Assembly (NCBI GenBank): GCA_017311315.1
Contig: CM029669.1
Span: 16,217,102 to 16,281,101, forward strand
From: Dendrocalamus latiflorus
Lineage: Eukaryota > Streptophyta > Magnoliopsida > Poales > Poaceae
Direction of reading: 5' to 3'
Length of the DNA: 64,000 nucleotides
How positions within the stretch are numbered: position 1 is the stretch's first letter; each line of letters opens with the position of its first letter. A program made the position numbers and the translations under genes. Of the stretch, positions 1 to 9,337 are shown piece by piece. The notes below the pieces were generated by a model that ran no database searches, was not told the origin of the DNA, and was given only the letters and a program-made list of their open reading frames with translations.

Positions 1-452
1 TACCCATCTTCCCAGTCCCCATATATCATCTTCCAGATGCGTTGCTTTGCCCTCCATGCTTTTTCATACCTTATCTCGTATCCAAATTTCTCCTTAACAA
101 TCCCAGCAAGTGTCTTCACCTTCATATTGGGTTCTCCCTTTACTATGTGATACAGTGACTTGGCAATAATGGTAGAGGTCAACTGCCGATGCTTCTGTTT
201 GAGCTCTGCTTCGGCACAAGTGTGTGGGCCAACGATTCTTGTGATCTTGAGCTTTCCCGTGTCCTTCTGTTTCCTAGCACAAACTCTCCATTCACAAGTT
301 TCCTTCTCGCACACAACTGTGTACCTCCGCTCCACATAAGAATGCCTCACCTTGAATGGCCTTTTACGAATCACTGAATACTCTTGCAGCCACCTTCTCA
401 ATGCAGACAAGTCCTCAAACATCATGCCCTTCTCAATTGTCATGCTTGAACC
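1..452 (-). pseudogene. MULE transposase fragment (N-terminal DNA-binding part), runs off left edge
   Basis: Reading the minus strand from about 450 down to 1 gives one frame without stops, about 150 codons. It contains a block like the MuDR DNA-binding region: a GMMFEDLSALRRWLQEYS-type start, then R-Y-T-V-V-C, C-E-W-R-V and a later PHTC, and finally a conserved stretch ending in KAWRAKQRIWKMIYGDWE. These are hallmarks of plant Mutator-like transposases just upstream of the catalytic domain, which would lie beyond the window edge. At about 452 the frame runs into GC-rich repeat DNA. An N-terminal part of what looks like the same gene lies at 2084-2756 on the same strand, so about 1.6 kb of inserted sequence separates the halves. 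Family assignment is firm; that the two pieces form one gene is inferred from strand and order. Confidence 0.75.
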
Positions 453-780
453 GGCCCGGGGAGGCGGCCGGGCGCGGGGAGGCGGCGGGGAGGCGACAGG
501 GAGGCGGCGGGGAGGCGGCCGGGGAGGCGCTGCCAGCCCGGGGAGGCGGCGGGGAGGCGGCCGGGGCGGGGAGGCGGCGGGGGCCGGGAAGGCGGCGGGG
601 AGACGGCCGGGCCGGGGAGGCGGTGGCGGCCGGGGAGGCGGCGGGGGCCGGGAAGGCGGCGGGGAGGCGGTCGGGCCGGGGAGGCGCTGGCGGCGCGAGC
701 CGGGGAGGCGGCGGGGCAGGAGTCGGGGGCTGGGGGCTGAGGGCAGACGCGACGCGAAATGGCTCGGCCTGGCCTGTGTA
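453..780. repeat. GC-rich minisatellite of GGGGAGGCGGC-type units
   Basis: The stretch is almost pure G-rich tandem variation on GGGGAGGCGGC / GGCCGGGGAGGCG, with runs of four G every 8-12 bases on the plus strand, which could fold as G-quadruplexes. Open frames through it are low-complexity Gly/Arg or Pro/Ala/Arg and not credible proteins. It interrupts the minus-strand MULE transposase reading frame, so it arrived by insertion or expansion. Confidence 0.7.
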
Positions 781-1080
781 AATGCCGCTAGCTCGGCGCC
801 AAGATCGACGGCTCCGAGATCGGAGCCACGAGTCACGGCGCCGAGCTCGGAGCCATGGATCACGGCGCCGAGCTTCTGCCACGTCGGCACCACGCGGGTC
901 GCCACGCTGGTGCCGGCCTGGGGCCTCGGAGCCATCGATCACGGCGCCGAGACGTGTTACCTCGGCGCCGTGATCCACGGCTCCGACCCCCTGGGTCCAA
1001 AAACGGAATTAAAACCACTAGGGGTCTAAATGTGAATATTTTTCAAAAAAAAGGCTTAAATACAAAAAATTCGGCCTGTA
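781..1080. repeat. GC-rich segment with repeated GGAGCC / CGGCGCCGAG motifs
   Basis: CGGCGCCGAG (or its close reverse) recurs around 800, 835, 870, 940 and 965, alternating with GGAGCCA[CT]GGATCACGG-like blocks, so the segment is an interleaved inverted/direct repeat. It then passes into an AT-rich tail with a 'ctaggggtctaaatgtgaat' stretch recalling the outer arms of the fold-back element at 1607-2074. It probably belongs to the same insertion as the minisatellite on its left; the ends were not found. Confidence 0.45.
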
Positions 1081-1597
1081 CGCCGGGCTCTTTACACCTG
1101 CCAGGGACCAAAACCTACAGGTAACAACGGTACGCCACCATCCATCCATGTACATCGCGCCTGCATCTTAGCTGATACCATGACCGATTCCTCGCCGTCC
1201 TCCGCATCTGCGATTCCGTTCCAAAGTTCCATATCCTAGACCAAAATAATTTGTGCCACATACACACAGAACCAGCAGGTTCACTCTAGTCACCATCACT
1301 CATCAGAATGTCAAATGTCACATCTCATGGTTGGTGAAAGCACCATGGACACAAGGACAATAATTGAATGCTAATATTTCATCAATGGAATTGATAAGAC
1401 GATACATCGACAGAAAAGTGAGGGAACAAAGTTTAATTTGCAATGTGTGAGCCTATGAGATAAGGTTATTATTTTTGCGAGCGCAACATGAATCACACCT
1501 ACGATTAGAACAGTGAGCTCGTCTTCTCCGAGGACAACCAATTTGCTCGTATTTTACGGTGTACTACTCCTCACAATATTTCATGAACCAAAAGGTC
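1081..1597. other. No recognisable gene or element
   Basis: Mixed-composition sequence between the GC-rich insertion and the fold-back element. Open frames are short and resemble nothing known to me. Confidence 0.4.
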
Positions 1598-1606
1598 CAC
1601 TAAATG

Positions 1607-2074
1607 GAATTCTTGACACATCTAGACCCCTAATGACCCGAAATTCCATTTTTGACCCCCAAATCAAAAAAATTCCCGATTTGAACCCCTCCCCACCGCG
1701 CGTTTACGAGAGGCCGACACGTGTCCCGGTCGTGCGGTGTGGTACCGCACGACCGGTCGTGCGGTCAAAAATCCGAGTCGTGCGGTCAAAAAATCGGTCG
1801 TGCGCTCAAAAAATCGAGTCGTGCGGTCAAAACATCGGTCGTGCGCTCAAAAAACCGAAACGTGCGGCCGGCGCGGAGGGCGAGGCGGTCGTGCGGTGTG
1901 GTACCGCACAACCCGTGCTACAGTGCGGTCGTGCGGTACCACACCGCACGACTGGGACACGTGTCGGCCTCTCGTAAACGCGCGGTGGGGAGGGGTCCAA
2001 ATCGGGAATTTTTTTGATTTGGGGGCCAAAAATGAAATTTCGGGTCATTAGGGGTCTAGATGTGTCAAGAATTC
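1607..2074. mobile_element. 468-bp fold-back element with long inverted repeats and 9-bp direct repeat
   Basis: The left arm (1607 to about 1756) and right arm (about 1925 to 2074) are near-perfect reverse complements over about 150 bp, starting GAATTCTTGACACATCTAGA. CACTAAATG flanks both sides (1598-1606 and 2075-2083), matching the 9-bp target duplication of Mutator-like elements. Because the junction is palindromic the duplication could be read as 5 to 13 bp. Each arm carries a palindromic block near its inner end (1726-1756 on the left) built on GGTCGTGCGGT / ACCGCACGACC. Between the arms are about five 21-bp tandem copies of a TCGTGCGGTCAAAAAATCGG-like unit (about 1758-1860). The element interrupts the MULE transposase remnant. 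Its arms resemble the terminal repeats of the 14.5-kb element at 26.6-41.2 kb. Confidence 0.8.
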
Positions 2075-2083
2075 CACTAAATG

Positions 2084-2756
2084 GATAGACCCATAGCTTG
2101 ATGGAATCCTGCAACAATACCTTGTCCATAAACATTGAATGTAACCGAACTTTTGTGCCATGATACTCCTATGGTGATCTGTGCTCGTTATGCACAGCAA
2201 CACCCTCAGCATCAAACCAATTCTATTCCTGTGGGATGTGAGCTTCGTCCTCATCGAAACTATCTTCGTCGTCCTCCTGTACAGCTTCCTCTTTAACCCA
2301 AGCCATCCATTCATCGCTCTCCATTTTATACAATATGTACCCCATATACTCCCCTTCATCAGCCGGTCCTGTAGGCTCACCATGCCATGATCCATCTTCC
2401 TCTCGTCCTTGTACTGCATCGGCCTGATCACGAGCAACTTCCTCTGCAACCATTGTGACACTGGCCTCTGGGTCCTTCTCTTGACTAACATGCTGGGCGT
2501 CAGAGCTACTCGCACCACCCGGATGATAGCTGTCGGTATGGCCTTGTACAACTTCTATTAGGCATGGTTGCACAAGCAACACACACTCGTATCCACGACG
2601 TCGGCAGCCTTGCATAAACCCCTTCCACGCAACAGTGTGTATCAATGTTCTCAACTTCCATCTAATGTCCGTAGGAGACCGGCTCCAAAGCCCTTGTATG
2701 ACGACGTTGCACACCTTAGGGTCCAAAGCGAAGCTGCGGGTGAACCAAAGCATCAC
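2084..2756 (-). pseudogene. MULE transposase remnant, N-terminal acidic region
   Basis: A 177-codon minus-strand frame (2756 down to 2223) has a Ser/Glu/Asp-rich middle and ends in an acidic run, EEAVQEDDEDSFDEDEAHIP, the sort of acidic linker found before the DNA-binding part of plant MULE transposases. After a stop, the same-strand sequence continues in a shifted frame with a Lys-Val-Arg-Leu-His-Ser-Met-Phe-Met-Asp-Lys-like stretch down to the fold-back element. At least one stop or frameshift therefore breaks it before the insertion. The next recognisable part lies at 1-452. It is non-functional. The match to the family is weaker here than in the 1-452 piece and rests partly on context. 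Confidence 0.5.
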
Positions 2757-4251
2757 ATCTACGATTCAAGCATTCTAGCGCGTTCAGGTGTACCACACGA
2801 ACGGTGCCCACACCGTAATACACTTCCAATGTAGTGGGTATCGGTATTACTGATGTCTGCCTGTAAATATTTTTAATGTTCCAACTAGTCAATTCGCATT
2901 GTAGATTATAGAAGTATCGCTATACTGTAATTTACATTCCTCGACCGTTCACCTATCATGACTAACTACACTATACTCATAGCGTAATCATCCTCGTTCG
3001 CACCAACATCGCTCCCTTTCCTCCGACCCAATAAGTATCAACTCCCTATCGGCTCCCACACGCACCAACGCCGCTCTTCTCTCGCTGCTCGAGCTCTCTC
3101 CTACCGTAAATAATTCCTAATGGGTTTCGACAATTTACATGACATACTGATTTAAATGCCAATGTACTAGTTCTAATGGTACGCGTGAATTTTCAATGTA
3201 TGAACGACATTACATTCATTCGTAATTAATCATAAATGTTATGTAATAATGTTTTGCACAAAACGAAATATTTACTTCGTACAAAAGTATTAACTAAAAT
3301 TTGAAAACTATAATTTTCTATGTATGCTTATTTTGTACATAATATTGACTAAATTTTCTACAACTAGAATTTTCTACTGAATCTAATTTGCTATGGATGC
3401 TAATTTTCTATAATTATAATTCTCTACAGATACTAATTTTATACAACTATATTCACTAAATTTTTCACAACTATAAATTTTTACGCATGCTAATTTTGTA
3501 TAACTACATTGACTAAATATTCTATGACTATTTACTTCATACGAAAGTTGTATTATTCTTTTCTACAGTTATAATTTTCTACGGATCCTAATTACATGCT
3601 AAACAAACTATTTACTTCATACAAAAAATATTAACTACAACATACAAAATTTTTTACCTCGTACAAGTAGCGAAACCTCTCCTTTCTCTCCTTTTTCTCT
3701 CCTCTCCTCTCTTTTTCTTCCCTTTCATTTTCTCTTCTTTCTTTCCCTTCTCGTTTCTCTCTTCGTGGCATGGCGTTAGCAATGGAAATGGCCGGGTGCT
3801 CGGCCGCAGGCCAATTTATATGCGCATTCAGTCGTTGAATGGTTGGACGACTGGAACTGCAGTTGCTCCGACAGTTGGGCGATAGGTCCCAATCACCTGA
3901 CTGTTGGACGACTACAATTATGTTGCTCAACGGCCCACGGATAACCTCCGTGTCGCGTGGCCGTTGGGTGACACCCAACGGTTCGGTAGCTAGAGGTCAT
4001 TTTTGTAATAAAATTTGCGCGGATATATTTCTATATTTTTTATTAAAAATTGGATTATTTACAACAAAAAAATCCGAGCTTAAGCTCCCGTTTGAGCGCA
4101 GCACACAAGTGTTCAGAAGGATAAAAAAAAAAGGCTTCCCTGAGGTTTCCCTATCAGATTCCGTCATCAGTTACATTTCAGTTGCGTGCCGCACACATCG
4201 CTAGCAAATTCCTATGTTTGTACCTATCAGATTCTTTGTATCTAATGCGGT
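2757..4251. other. AT-rich intergenic DNA with a polypyrimidine tract
   Basis: No credible gene. From about 3130 to 3660 the sequence is AT-rich and loosely repeats a motif like 'taattttctacaactata', a degenerate tandem array. A nearly pure C/T tract lies at about 3676-3765; on the minus strand it is a purine-rich leader-like stretch upstream of the MULE remnant, so it may be the old 5' flank of that transposon. A short perfect palindrome (CCGTTGGGTG/CACCCAACGG) sits at about 3960-3980. Confidence 0.4.
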
Positions 4252-4515
4252 GGTGATCATTTGGGCTTATTTTTGATGGCTGAAAAGCACTGTAGTTGAC
4301 TGAAAAAATACTGTAGCTGACAGAGGCTTATTTAGCATAATTAAATTTTAAAAAATTAAAAAATATGTTAGCCCGTTACGTATAATACAAACAAATACGG
4401 GAAAAAAGAACCGGCAAAAAAGCTCAACAAAAAGTCAAAAAAGTTAAGAAAAAGATAATTTATGAATAGTAAAAAATAAGCCAGAAACTAAAAGCTGAAA
4501 TCAAAACGATCACAG
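4252..4515. mobile_element. MITE, family shared with 7690-7980 and 41830-42103
   Basis: The ends read inward as GTGATCATTTGGGCTTAT on the left and, in reverse complement, GTGATCGTTTTGATTTCAGC on the right. The AT-rich core 'ttagcccg...aaacaaatacgggaaaaaagaacc' is clearly homologous to the other two copies. It is non-coding. A superfamily cannot be fixed because no clean target duplication is visible. Confidence 0.55.
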
Positions 4516-4922
4516 CGGAAGACAAGTGCAGTTCTCCTGCGTGTTCAGAAAAAAAGGAGCGATTTGATCCCGCAACTACTCTTATTTGGCGGCAGTTTGG
4601 TGCTGCTGGTCTATGGAATCTACCTAATTAAGAGAAGTTTAACACATTGCTAGCAAATTCTTGCATAAACAAATCTCCATGTGAAACGATCGCTAAGTTT
4701 TTGTAGGGCTCGTAAACAATCGCAAGTTCAAAACTGGAATGAACCATTTCAATCATACAGTAACACTCCGGCGTATAAAAAACAACGATAATGTAAACTC
4801 CATATTCAACAATATGGCCCATAGAAGAGAAGACACGGAATATTCAGATGTAATCAAGTAAGCAAAGCAAAGACCATTTCCATCGCAAAAACAATTCAAT
4901 TATGCAAAAAGCCGCTTTGAGG
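4516..4922. other. No recognisable feature
   Basis: Unremarkable sequence between the MITE and the fold-back MULE; short open frames only. Confidence 0.35.
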
Positions 4923-5577
4923 GGGAAATTTAACTATTTGTCACCCTTAAGAATGCCACCTATTCAAATACCATCTTCTTCGTTGCATTCAACTATTTGC
5001 CACTTTTAAGATGTGGTTGACTAATTTTTTGCCACTTTTGAGCCCACGAGGCGCCAAATCATGCCATGTCAGCGCCTCCCCGCCACGCTGGCCTGCGCCT
5101 GCGCGCGCCGCCTCCGTCGCCGCGCCGCCTCCCCGCTCGCCCGCGCCTGCGCCTCCGTCCCCGCGCCGCCGCCCGCGCCTCCCCGCTCGCCCGCGCCCGG
5201 TCGACGGCGAGCTCAGGTGGGCGCGGGCGAGCGAGGAGGCGCGGGCGGCGGCGCGGCGACGGAGGCGGAGGCGCAGGTGCGGGCGGCGACGGAGGCGGAG
5301 GCGCAGGCGCGGGCGCGGGCGAGCGGGGAGGCGCGGGCGGCGGCGCGGGGACGGAGGCGGAGGAGGCGCAGGCGCGGGCGCGCGGGGAGGCGCGGGCAGC
5401 GGCGCGGGCCAGCGTGGCGGGGAGGCGCTGACATGACATGATTTGGCGCCTCGTGGGCTCAAAAGTGGCAAAAAATTAGTCAACCATATCTTAAGAGTGG
5501 CAAATAGTTGAATGCAACGAAGAAGATGACATTTGAATATGTGACATTCTTAAGGGTGGCAAATAGTTAAATTTCCC
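4923..5577. mobile_element. 655-bp non-autonomous fold-back MULE with 9-bp target duplication
   Basis: Termini are GGGAAATTTAACTATTTG (4923 on) and its exact reverse complement ending at 5577. The inverted homology continues inward with small gaps for about 180 bp per arm, to about 5100 and 5410. The flanks are GCTTTGAGG (4914-4922) and GATTTGAGG (5578-5586), a 9-bp duplication with one mismatch, as expected for Mutator-like elements. The centre is a very GC-rich array of GGCGCGGGCG-like units whose open frames in every direction are low-complexity and not genes. It ends about 195 bp beyond the CIPK stop codon. Confidence 0.8.
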
Positions 5578-5599
5578 GATTTGAGGCAGAGATACAGAT

Positions 5600-5642
5600 T
5601 TTTATTGCCTCTGCCCCCCACCAACAGCAGGCTACTTTTATT
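5600..5642 (-). terminator. Candidate polyadenylation signals of the CIPK gene
   Basis: On the minus strand AATAAA occurs at 5642-5637 and again at 5605-5600, about 130 and 170 bases past the CIPK stop. Both are sensibly spaced for a plant 3' end, and the MULE begins just beyond. Confidence 0.45.
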
Positions 5643-5772
5643 CACGTCATTATCGAATAAAGAAGAACAGCTTCGGCTACGAAGACACAGCACTATCACT
5701 AATGGACTGTAAACAATGCATCACGTCGGAAGAAACAATGGGGTGCTAGCAATTGTAGCAGCGATGGCAGCG

Positions 5773-7101
5773 TCACACGACGGTGGCGGCCGGGGGGTCG
5801 GCGGCCCAGACGATGTCCTGGAGCGCCGGCCGGAGCTCCTCGCTGCAGAAGGAGCGGTACTCGAGGGTGTCGCCGCCGTCCTTCTTGACGTCGACCACGA
5901 GAACCGACGGCGCCACGCTGAAGATTTCCGCGGCCACGGCGAGCCGGCCCTTGGGCCCGCCGCGCTCTGCGCCCTCGAGGCGCACGCCCCGGGCGCCGCT
6001 CTTGGTCACCTGCATCCGCCCGCCGCCGCGCGCCGCCACCTCCTCTAGGCGGGAGATCACGCCGCTCGCCGGCTCACGAGTCGCGAACAGCATGCCGCCC
6101 TCCCGCCGCCCCCTCGCCGAGTCGCCCTCGAACAGCGGCGACAGGTCGAACCCCTCGGAGAGGGATATCAGGTGGAACGCGTTCAGTGTCTCCGGCTCGT
6201 CCTTCTCGCCGGCCCCGGTCTCGTTCGTGCACACCGGATCGATTGGCGGCTCCGATCTTACAGGCCTGGCAATGGACGTCTTCTTGAACCACGGCGTCTC
6301 GACGAGCTGCGCGACGGTGATGCGGGTGCTCGGGTTGGGGTCGAGCAGCTTGGGGATGAGCCTGCGTGCCTCCGTGGAGAACCACGGCGGGCACCGGTAG
6401 TCGCCGCGGTGGACCTTCCTGTACATGGTGACAATGTTGTCGTCCGGAAACGGGAGGGATCCGGCGAGGAGCACGTAGAGGATGACGCCGCAGGACCAGA
6501 GGTCGGCCTTGGCGCCGTCGTAGCCCTTGTCGCGGAGCACCTCAGGCGCGGCGTAGCCCGGCGTGCCGCAGAGGGTGTGGAGGAGCCCGTCGGCACGGGC
6601 GTGGTCGGCGAGCGCGCTGAGGCCGAAGTCGACCACCTTGAGGTTCCCCGCCTCGTCGAGGAGCAGGTTCTCCGGCTTGAGGTCGCGGTGGTAGACGCCG
6701 CGGGCGTGGCAGAAGTCGACGGCGGAAATGAGCTGTCGGAAGTAGTGGCGCGCGACGTCCTCCTTGACGCGCCCGGCGCGCACGATCCGCGCGAAGAGCT
6801 CTCCGCCGCGGACGAGCTCGAGGGCCAGGTAGATCTTGGAGCGCGTGGCCATCACCTCGTGGAGCTCGACGATGTTTGGGTGGGGGACCCGCTTCATGAC
6901 AGCGATCTCCCGCTTGATCTGCTCCACCATCCCTGCGCGCACCACCTTCTCCTTGGCCACCACCTTCACCGCCACGCTTCGCCCGGTCCTCAGGTCCCGC
7001 GCGACGTGCACCCGCCCGAAGTTGCCGTGCCCCAGCACCCGCCCCAGCTCGTACCGCCCCTGCAGCACCCCGCCCTTCTTCCCCTCCGCCGCCTCCGCCA
7101 T
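5773..7101 (-). CDS. CIPK: CBL-interacting protein kinase (intronless CIPK, SnRK3 family)
   Basis: The 442-residue product is a Ser/Thr kinase of the type activated by calcineurin-B-like calcium sensors, acting in calcium signalling of ion transport and stress. The Gly-rich loop GHGNFG is at 24-29, the ATP lysine K46, HRD with catalytic D140, DFG with D158, and an activation segment ending CGTPGYAAPE at about 179-187. The regulatory part has the NAF/FISL motif (LNAFHLISLSEGFDLSPLF, 306-324), the autoinhibitory CBL-binding site, followed by a PPI-like C-terminal region. Length is normal (430-450 usual) and key residues are present. An in-frame upstream ATG at 7164 would add 21 basic residues; I chose 7101 because MAEAAEGKKGG is a usual CIPK N-terminus. 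Lack of introns places it in the intron-poor CIPK clade; I do not assign a member number. GC-rich codon use is typical of grass genes. Confidence 0.95.
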   Translation of the reverse strand: MAEAAEGKKGGVLQGRYELGRVLGHGNFGRVHVARDLRTGRSVAVKVVAKEKVVRAGMVEQIKREIAVMKRVPHPNIVELHEVMATRSKIYLALELVRGGELFARIVRAGRVKEDVARHYFRQLISAVDFCHARGVYHRDLKPENLLLDEAGNLKVVDFGLSALADHARADGLLHTLCGTPGYAAPEVLRDKGYDGAKADLWSCGVILYVLLAGSLPFPDDNIVTMYRKVHRGDYRCPPWFSTEARRLIPKLLDPNPSTRITVAQLVETPWFKKTSIARPVRSEPPIDPVCTNETGAGEKDEPETLNAFHLISLSEGFDLSPLFEGDSARGRREGGMLFATREPASGVISRLEEVAARGGGRMQVTKSGARGVRLEGAERGGPKGRLAVAAEIFSVAPSVLVVDVKKDGGDTLEYRSFCSEELRPALQDIVWAADPPAATVV

Positions 7102-7689
7102 GCTCGATCGCTTCCTTCCTTCTCTGAACCGATCGATGGAAACAACAACCTTCCTACCTAGCAATTAATCTACTATCCTACGACTACGAGGGGCAGAGAT
7201 CCGTCTACTCTACCCGTCCTCGACGTGCTTGCGGTGGCAGGTGCGGCCGCCGCACAGCTTGCGCTGGCCGGCGACTTCAGTGCCTGGTCTCCGCCTCATC
7301 GCTCTGCATTCCCGGCGATAGATGATTGAGATCGATGCGATAACTAAGCGTGGTTTTTGCGCTGGTTTCTGATTAGTTTAGCGTTGCGGCGTGCGGCTTT
7401 TATTGGGTGGGAGGAGAGGCGTGCGGGTTCGCCGGCCTAGGGGAGGGGCTAGCTAGGGCCCTAGTCCTAGGCGGCCCTCGTATGACGGTTTCGTGCGGGA
7501 TCTGGGCCGGTAATGCTAGGGAGATGCGGATGGTGTGTGGGGCAAGCTTGGTTTGTTGTTGCTGGGACGCGCCGCGTCAGACGTCGCAGGCTCTATAATT
7601 GAAATTGGAAAGGGGGGTGCACCGTCTGCCGCGAGAAGGACGGCCTGATTGGATTTACTGGGTCGTGGCGAAAGAAGCGGCTGGCCGTT
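7102..7689 (-). promoter_or_regulatory. 5' flank of the CIPK gene
   Basis: Upstream DNA of the minus-strand CIPK. A TATA-like AATAAAAG lies on the minus strand at about 7405-7398, some 300 bases before the ATG, which would leave a long leader. Beyond about 7690 a MITE begins, so the intact promoter may be short. No other site is convincing by eye. Confidence 0.3.
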
Positions 7690-7980
7690 TTGGTACCGGT
7701 TCGAGGTGCCCCTCCATCGGACTGAAATAATCTAGTTTATAATTAAAACTATACTATAACTAATTAAAATTATATTGTATCTGATGCTAGTTTATTTAGT
7801 GTAACTAAATTTAAAAAATTAAAAATAGAAAAAACAGGTTAGCCCATAATAAACAACGCAAACGAATACGGGAAAAAGAACCGAAAAAAGCTAAAAAAAC
7901 TAAAAAGCAAGAAAAAACAAAATTTAGGAATAGTGAAAACTAAGACAGAAGCCAGAAGGTCAAGCCGAAATGAGCAAGCC
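7690..7980. mobile_element. MITE, second copy of the 4252-4515 family
   Basis: The core 'ttagcccataataaacaacg...aatacgggaaaaagaacc' and the A-rich part after it align with the copy at 4252-4515 in the same orientation. The left end is unclear. Non-coding. Confidence 0.5.
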
Positions 7981-9337
7981 TGAATGTGGTACACGGGAAA
8001 CCGTGGCCAGCTGGCGCAATAATTGGCTGAGATCACCACAAGGACATCTATGTATCCTCCAGTTGTCCAGCCCATGGTTTGGTGTTCTCTGGGATTGGTG
8101 AATTTCACAGGCCGGGTAGGCCAAATAGACAAATTTTAACCCCCTTGCGCTTATTGCAACGTACATTTATTTACTTTTATTTATCCTCTCTCTTCTTCCT
8201 CCTCCGTAGTGAGCCATGGAGAGTGCCCATAGCAGCAGCAACAAGGGTGGCAAGCAAGACCATGGCAAAACGACCATCTCTTAACTCTATAGATCATAGT
8301 TGTGTAATGGAGGATATGTTGTGGCTAGGAATAACATGGATGCAATCAGTGATGAATCTAGAATAAAAATGACGCAAGGAACTCACGCTCCACACTTGTA
8401 GTTATCAACGTATCTATCAATAATATAATAGAGAGTAATGTGTTCTAAATTTTATATCTTCGGATTAGCTATACTCAAACCAACTACCATACTGATCAAA
8501 CCATGTATGGTTAAATCTTCTCTTTTTCTTTTCAAACATTGTATATGGAAAATCATACGTGTGAGGTTGGTAAGACCCATTATCCAAGTACTTTTTCTAC
8601 CACATCTTTATAATTGGGTAGATAGTCATCTATTCTTTTCCTTTTCTCTAGATCAAACTGAATCTTCTCTTCCTAATTAATTTCTAGACTTTCTGTATTT
8701 GTAGCATTTGCACTTGAACTTGGTGCCTTTCTTTTTAGAAATCGCTCTATGACTATGGACATCTACCATGGGGAGACGACAATTTTTCAAAGTTAGAACA
8801 CACTGAATTAGGTATTGAAACATATTGAAAATTTTTCTAATTCAATTAATGCAACAATCGAAACAGGGCATTCTAATATTAAAGTCCTGGCCCACAAATA
8901 TTTTAAAGATCATAGAATTGAAATCCTAAAATCTAAATCACAAAATTTAGTACCTAATTTAATCGGCTGGTCGTTATTGCCGTGACTGTCGGCTATACTG
9001 CATGCAACATATATACACAAGATTTACTCCATTTTCATATGCGCACAGTGAGACTAACACAATGAGAAATCTAACCATACCATCTTATGCACGCAGGAGT
9101 AGACGAGAAGTGGCTGACGTGCTTCTGGGAGACGGCAACTCCGACGCCAGGTCCATCGCCGCTGCAAACGAAAGGTTGCATAAGTGGCATGCCGCGTGGG
9201 GAATTGGGGAAGGTGGGTAAAACATTGTCTAGACTTGGTGTTGGCTACTTGGTTGGCTTGGGGCTGGTGCTAACTTGGGCCTTAGGCTGGCATTGGCTTG
9301 GGACTAGACCGACTGGTGGCCCACGCTTGATCGGTTT
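7981..9337. other. No recognisable gene or element
   Basis: AT-rich intergenic DNA with no coding signal I recognise; the longest open frames (under 100 codons) look random. Confidence 0.35.

Noticed and set aside
433..978. Long open frames in the GC-rich array on both strands
   Set aside because: Low-complexity Pro/Ala/Arg or Gly/Arg products of repeat DNA with no domain.
4989..5483. Six overlapping open frames in the fold-back MULE centre
   Set aside because: All are GC-driven low-complexity peptides; the segment is an inverted-repeat transposon.
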